From the NCBI GenBank assembly GCA_032128395.1, contig JAQBGV010000230.1, positions 1 through 9,644 of the forward strand: DNA of 9,644 nucleotides, in the 5' to 3' direction. How positions within the stretch are numbered: the first letter of the stretch is position 1; each line of letters starts with the position of its first letter. Below, in pieces: positions 6,218-9,644 of this stretch. The notes beneath the pieces are model-generated. The model searched no databases. It was not told the DNA's origin and was given only the letters and a program-made list of their open reading frames with translations. This DNA is from JAQBGV01 sp032128395 (lineage in GTDB: Bacteria; Planctomycetota; UBA8108; UBA1146). The translations under genes and the position numbers were made by a program.

Positions 6218-7468
6218 TTGACCAAAGCGAAGAGATCCCAGCCTGCTCAGACCGCTACTCAGCCCGCTGCTCAGACCGCTACTCAGACCGCTACTCAGAC
6301 CATCGCCTCCGGTCATGGCGGAGGAGCCCCCAATGACATCGTGTACCCGAGCACCATCCCGTTCGTGCTCGCACACCTCGTCTGTTTCGCCGCGATCTGG
6401 ACCGGGGTACCGACATCCGCCCTGTGGGTCTGCCTCGGGCTGTACGTGTTCCGGATGTTCGCGGTCACCGGGGGATACCATCGATACTTCTCCCACCGCA
6501 GCTACAAAGCGAATCGGTTCGTCCAATTCATGATCGCGTTCTTCGCTCAATCCTCGGCCCAGCGCGGGGCGCTCTGGTGGGCGGCGAAGCACCGGGAGCA
6601 CCACAAGTACTCCGACACCGAGCTCGATGTGCACTCGCCGGTTCACCGCGGTTTCTGGTACTCGCACTTCGGCTGGTTCTTCTCCCGGGACGAGAGCAAG
6701 GTGGACTACGGGACGATCAGCGACTTCACCAAGTACCCGGAACTCGTGTGGCTCGACCGGCACCGGTACCTCCCCGCGATCCTTCTCGGCCTGGCGGTGT
6801 TCCTGATCGGTGGCTGGGCCTGGCTGGTGGTCGGCTTCTTCTGGAGCACCACGCTCCTCTACCACGGTACGTTCATGATCAACTCCCTCGCCCACGTCTC
6901 CGGCAAGCAGCGATACGTGACCGGTGACGATTCGCGCAACAATCTCATCCTCGCGCTGGTCACCCTCGGTGAGGGTTGGCACAACAATCACCACCACTAC
7001 CCTTTCTCCACCCGCCAGGGATTTCGTTGGTGGGAGATCGACATCACCTACTACGGGCTCCGAGTACTCGCGTTCCTCGGGGTGGTGAAAGACCTGCGCT
7101 CCCCGCCGGCCGATATCGTCCGGGCCGAGCGTCCCCTCAAAGAGACCGTCCTCGAACGGGTCGCTCACCAATTGGCCGAGTCGGTCCCCCTCGAGGCGAT
7201 CGCGGAGCGGCTGGCCGAACGGTGGCGCGAGAAGGTCGCGGCCCTCCAGGCCAGCTCGGAGGAGGCCCGTAGGCGCCTCGCCGCCCTCCCCGAGGCGATC
7301 GTCGAAATCTGCCACCGGGAAATCCCGAGCTTCGATGAGTTGCGCGCCCGGGCGAGGGCGATGTTCGCGGAGACCCCGCACCTCGATCAGATCGTCGAAC
7401 GCGGTCGCCAACTGCTCGTCGAGCGACTCTCCAAGCGGCTGCTCGACGTACCACCTGCCCTCGCGTAG
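6218..7468 (+). CDS. Membrane fatty-acid (acyl-CoA delta-9 type) desaturase with helical C-terminal extension
   Basis: This 416-residue integral membrane di-iron enzyme should insert a cis double bond in acyl chains and so adjust membrane fluidity. All histidine boxes are present: HRYFSH (88-93), HREHH (125-129) and HNNHHH (255-260), plus His216 and His225 in the NSLAH region. Hydrophobic spans lie near 45-62, 65-83, 101-112, 184-197 and 199-213. The start is TTG 6218, supported by GGAAGGAGGG five bases upstream. The open frame extends far upstream only as the antisense of the lipoprotein gene. Residues 10-30 are a Gln/Thr/Ala repeat encoded by a 12-bp minisatellite. After the catalytic domain (to about 293) comes a charged, mostly helical extension of about 120 residues with Glu/Arg-rich heptad-like stretches. 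It is absent from ordinary bacterial delta-9 desaturases and its role is unknown. A strong terminator follows. Confidence 0.92.
   Translation: MTKAKRSQPAQTATQPAAQTATQTATQTIASGHGGGAPNDIVYPSTIPFVLAHLVCFAAIWTGVPTSALWVCLGLYVFRMFAVTGGYHRYFSHRSYKANRFVQFMIAFFAQSSAQRGALWWAAKHREHHKYSDTELDVHSPVHRGFWYSHFGWFFSRDESKVDYGTISDFTKYPELVWLDRHRYLPAILLGLAVFLIGGWAWLVVGFFWSTTLLYHGTFMINSLAHVSGKQRYVTGDDSRNNLILALVTLGEGWHNNHHHYPFSTRQGFRWWEIDITYYGLRVLAFLGVVKDLRSPPADIVRAERPLKETVLERVAHQLAESVPLEAIAERLAERWREKVAALQASSEEARRRLAALPEAIVEICHREIPSFDELRARARAMFAETPHLDQIVERGRQLLVERLSKRLLDVPPALA
6248..6295 (+). repeat. 12-bp minisatellite inside the desaturase N-terminus
   Basis: Four units of CAGACCGCTACT occur in tandem (6248-6259, 6260-6271, 6272-6283, 6284-6295). 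The second is altered to CAGCCCGCTGCT, and a partial fifth unit follows. Each unit encodes Gln-Thr-Ala-Thr or Gln-Pro-Ala-Ala, giving a flexible hydrophilic N-terminal tail ahead of the first membrane span. Unit length is a multiple of three, so copy-number change would keep the frame. Confidence 0.9.
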
Positions 7469-7491
7469 GACTATTCCCTCCAGAACCCATC

Positions 7492-7527
7492 GGGACGGGC
7501 TCGCCACGGGTGGGCCCGTCCCATTTT
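7492..7527 (+). terminator. Strong intrinsic terminator behind the desaturase gene
   Basis: GGGACGGGC (7492-7500) pairs perfectly with GCCCGTCCC (7514-7522). The stem continues inward as TCGCC/GGTGG with two G-T wobbles, making 14 bp around an ACG loop. ATTTT follows directly. It lies 24 bp after the desaturase stop and separates that gene from the HtrA-like gene. Its layout closely matches the 49-bp element copies at 3861-3909 and 9557-9605. Confidence 0.85.
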
Positions 7528-7639
7528 CGTGCCCGGTCTGAAGGTGCAGGCACCGCTGCGCGGAGCCAGTCCCCAGCTCTTGGATCGGATAGAGTACGAG
7601 TGTGGAATCTGCCCCCGAAACCGTGAAAGAGAGGGAAGG

Positions 7640-8551
7640 ATGCGCCTCGAAACAGTCCTGATCGGCTGTTTGGCGATGGCAACTCTGCCAACGATCCTCG
7701 ACGGCCAAGAGAAGGCGGTCGACTTCGAGAAGTTCGTGGCGGAGAAGTCACCGACGATCGTCACCGTGAAAATGGTGATCACCACGGAGCTCGGGTTCGG
7801 TGACCGCGCCCAGACGCGCAACACGAACCTCGATCTCACGGGCGTCGTCGTCGACGAGACCGGCCTGGTGATGATCGCCGCCGACCAGCTGACCGCGGCT
7901 CAGCGCGGCGGTGGCGGTGCCGGTGGTGGTCGCCGGGGCGGTGGCGGTGGCGGAGGAGGCAGTGGCGGTGTCGGCGGTGGTGGCGACGTCGAGGTCAAGC
8001 CATCGAAGGTCCAGGTGATGATTCCAGGCGATGAGAAGGAGCACCCAGGGCTCCTGGTCTCCACCGATGCGACACTCCACCTCGCGTTCGTGCAGATCCT
8101 CGAACTCGGCGAGCGGAAACTCTCCGCCGTCCCTTTCGAGCCGGGGGCGAAGCTGAAGCTCGGGCAGGAACTGATCGGTGTCGGTCGTCACGGCTCTGAG
8201 TTCGGTAGCGCCGCCTTCTTCGGCACGGTCCGGATCACCGGCGAGATCACTCAGCCTCGTTCGATGTACAGCTTCGACGGGCGGTTCGCATCGCGGGGAA
8301 TCCCGCTCTTCAACCACTCCGGGAATGCGGTCGGAGTTCTCTCCAACCCCGCTCCGCCCCAGGTGGCGGATACCAGCGGCGGCGGCGATCGGGGGGGCCG
8401 TGGTGGTTTCGGCGGCGCCGGCCGCGCGGGCGGCGCTGCAACTGCGCAGTCGTTCCTCATCCCAGCCGCCTCGGTGAAAGTCATGGTGAAGGACGCCATG
8501 GTCAAGGCGAAGCAGGCGAAGGAGTTCGGGAAGACCGAACCGGACGCGTAG
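7640..8551 (+). CDS. Secreted HtrA/trypsin-fold protein without catalytic residues, Gly-rich insertions
   Basis: This 303-residue protein has a hydrophobic signal segment (residues 5-20), so it is probably exported. The fold resembles the HtrA/DegP protease domain. SPTIVTVK (37-44) matches the opening strand and LTGVVVDETGLVMIAA (66-81) matches the GxGVIVxxxGxIxTNxHVV block. STDATLHLAFVQI (141-153) matches the DxxxDLAxLKI block, and RGIPLFNHSGNAVGVLSN (219-236) matches the GNSGGPLxNxxGxVIG block. The expected His, Asp and Ser positions fall on non-catalytic residues (the HVV block reads ADQLT, DLA reads HLA, GNSGGP reads ASRGIP), so proteolysis is unlikely. Gly-rich inserts lie at 90-116 and 247-265. 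No PDZ domain follows. ATG 7640 is chosen over the upstream in-frame ATG at 7529, which sits in the terminator tail; GAGAGGGAAGG precedes it and the signal starts there. Its stop is 7 bp before the kinase gene. Confidence 0.7.
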   Translation: MRLETVLIGCLAMATLPTILDGQEKAVDFEKFVAEKSPTIVTVKMVITTELGFGDRAQTRNTNLDLTGVVVDETGLVMIAADQLTAAQRGGGGAGGGRRGGGGGGGGSGGVGGGGDVEVKPSKVQVMIPGDEKEHPGLLVSTDATLHLAFVQILELGERKLSAVPFEPGAKLKLGQELIGVGRHGSEFGSAAFFGTVRITGEITQPRSMYSFDGRFASRGIPLFNHSGNAVGVLSNPAPPQVADTSGGGDRGGRGGFGGAGRAGGAATAQSFLIPAASVKVMVKDAMVKAKQAKEFGKTEPDA

Positions 8552-8558
8552 TGATCTT

Positions 8559-9464
8559 GTGACAGAGGACCGGGCTCGCCGCCGATGGAGCGATGGACGT
8601 CGTGCCCTCGGACTCCCCGCCACGATGGAGGGGATCTTCGATGCGTGGCACCGCCCTTTCGCGGATGCGCTCGCCCGCTGGCGCACGACGGCGGGGCACA
8701 CCATCACGGTCGGGCTACAGGGGTGTCAGGGCGCAGGGAAGAGTACTCTCTGCGCCCTGCTCCCCTCGCTCGCGGAGGACCTCCACGGACTTCGAGTCGG
8801 GATTCTCGCCCTCGACGACATCTATCTCCCTAGCGCCGATCGAGAGCGCCTCGCCCGCGATGAACATCCGCTCTGGGTGACGCGCGGCGTCCCGGGGACG
8901 CACGACGCCGTACTCGGTGCGATGCTCATCGAACGGCTGCGCGGAGCCGGCAAGGGTGACCCAGTACGAATCCCAACTTTCGACAAGGGTATCGACGACC
9001 GCCTACCCCCCGAGCGGTGGGAGGAGCTCGAGGGCCCCTTCGATGTCGTCATCTTCGAGGGGTGGTGCGTCGGAGTCGGAGCGGATGACGTCGCCGACTG
9101 GGCCACGTCGATCAACGAGCTCGAGCGCGAGGAAGACCCGGATGAACGGTGGCGCGCAAGAATTCGCAGTCAGCTGGCGGGTCCCTACGCGGCCCTGTTC
9201 GGGCACCTCGATCGTCTCGCGGTGATGCAGGTCCCCAACTGGGAAACGGTCACCCTCTGGCGAGGCGAACAGGAGCAGAAGCTCAGGGAGACCCGAGGCG
9301 CGAATGCCCCCAGGGCGATGTCAGACGCGACTCTCGCGAGATTCCTCGCCCACTACGAGCGACTGACGAGAGCGGCGATCGAAGCCCTCCCGACCCGAGC
9401 CGACCTCACGGCAAGAATCGGCGAAGATCGAGCAGTTCGAGAAGTAGTAGAAATCCCAAGCTGA
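8559..9464 (+). CDS. P-loop kinase, D-glycerate 3-kinase-like
   Basis: This 301-residue cytoplasmic kinase probably phosphorylates D-glycerate to 3-phosphoglycerate with ATP, feeding photorespiration-like or serine/glyoxylate metabolism into glycolysis. Walker A is GCQGAGKST (55-63) within GLQGCQGAGKSTL. LALDDIYLP (84-91) carries the DD(x)Y motif, followed by RGVPGTHD (110-117), FDKGIDDR (141-148) and FEGWCVG (166-172). All are hallmarks of the GLYK-type family, related to uridine kinase and phosphoribulokinase. GTG 8559 begins 7 bp after the HtrA-like stop, so translational coupling is plausible, but its ribosome site is weak. An internal ATG at 8625 (residue 23) would still give a full kinase core. 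Substrate is inferred from family; pantothenate- or uridine-kinase-like activities are less likely. A copy of the 49-bp hairpin element lies downstream. Confidence 0.8.
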   Translation: MTEDRARRRWSDGRRALGLPATMEGIFDAWHRPFADALARWRTTAGHTITVGLQGCQGAGKSTLCALLPSLAEDLHGLRVGILALDDIYLPSADRERLARDEHPLWVTRGVPGTHDAVLGAMLIERLRGAGKGDPVRIPTFDKGIDDRLPPERWEELEGPFDVVIFEGWCVGVGADDVADWATSINELEREEDPDERWRARIRSQLAGPYAALFGHLDRLAVMQVPNWETVTLWRGEQEQKLRETRGANAPRAMSDATLARFLAHYERLTRAAIEALPTRADLTARIGEDRAVREVVEIPS

Positions 9465-9556
9465 TCCATCATGCACGCTGCACGGTCCAGTCGTTCGGAG
9501 CTCGACTCCCCTCCTGCAGCCGCGGACCGACGTCCTGCGTCAGATCGGTGCCTCAT
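9465..9556. other. Spacer between kinase stop and element copy B
   Basis: No gene or clear hairpin was found in these 92 bases. The short repeat GCACGCTGCAC lies near 9471-9481, and ATGATGATGGGAC leads into the hairpin element. This is probably the kinase 3' untranslated region. Confidence 0.4.
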
Positions 9557-9605
9557 GATGATGGGACTGGCTCGCCGAAGGTGATACCTGTCCCGGACGT
9601 TCGCC
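9557..9605 (+). repeat. 49-bp gene-3'-end hairpin element, copy B
   Basis: This copy is in the plus orientation, 92 bp after the kinase stop, and matches the reverse complement of 3861-3909 at 47 of 49 positions. The hairpin core (9563-9594) forms GGGAC/GTCCC, a T-T mismatch, GG/CC and the inner stem TCGCC/GGTGA with a GAA loop. One of the two changes relative to copy A removes a C-G pair next to the bulge. As in copy A, the conserved tail GGACG(T/C)TCGCC follows and there is no T-run. It would lie in the 3' untranslated RNA of the kinase transcript. Confidence 0.7.
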
Positions 9606-9644
9606 CGCTGATCCACCCCTATTCAACAAGGCCGTCGTGCGGGA

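Noticed and set aside
6146..7708. 520-residue minus-strand open frame across the desaturase
   Set aside because: Shadow of the desaturase; the plus strand carries all histidine boxes, and the minus frame has no recognisable domain.
7748..8707. 319-residue minus-strand open frame with Ala/Thr-rich stretches
   Set aside because: Shadow of the Gly-rich HtrA-like gene; low complexity arises from complementing GGC/GGT repeats.
1..9644. CRISPR array or tandem spacer structure
   Set aside because: No regularly spaced direct repeats; the only tandem repeat is the 12-bp coding minisatellite at 6248-6295.

Overview
The window looks like chromosome from an uncultivated, high-GC, Gram-negative-type bacterium. 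Two lipoprotein precursors, a predicted secreted HtrA-fold protein and a membrane fatty-acid desaturase support this. The gene families and the strong G/C third-position bias would fit Planctomycetota or Myxococcota-like lineages, but no phylogenetic marker gene is present, so this placement is an inference.

Left part (1-3930): an accessory region with many remnants. It opens with an intact UGT-type glycosyltransferase (35-1282) of visibly lower GC than everything after it. This is followed by a decayed IS21-family tail (istB 3' end at 1365-1460 and a probable element end near 1725), an orphan tRNA 3'-end-like sequence (about 1911-1934), and one intact small lipoprotein gene with a DUF1579/lipocalin-like body (2050-2643). 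Next comes a broken parvulin peptidyl-prolyl isomerase tail joined by an ATGA overlap to a multiply frameshifted HupE/UreJ-like gene (2714-3661). The HupE copy breaks off next to an antisense IS91-like transposase fragment (3665-3809).

Right part (3935-9464): four intact genes that look like ordinary chromosome. A 679-residue lipoprotein on the minus strand is divergent from a fatty-acid (delta-9 type) desaturase with an unusual C-terminal helical extension. After a strong terminator come an HtrA-fold protein that has lost its catalytic residues and, 7 bp later, a D-glycerate 3-kinase-like P-loop kinase. The desaturase would act on membrane lipids, the lipoprotein and HtrA-like protein in the envelope, and the kinase in the cytoplasm on glycerate. 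No single pathway links them.

The most notable signal is a 49-bp element present twice (3861-3909 and 9557-9605, 47/49 identical, inverted relative to each other). Each copy lies just downstream of a gene's stop codon in the same orientation as that gene, and each folds into a long hairpin. The terminator behind the desaturase (7492-7522) has the same architecture with a diverged sequence. Together they suggest a dispersed family of gene-3'-end RNA hairpins. I found no convincing new defence or biosynthetic system, no CRISPR array, and no complete RNA gene.
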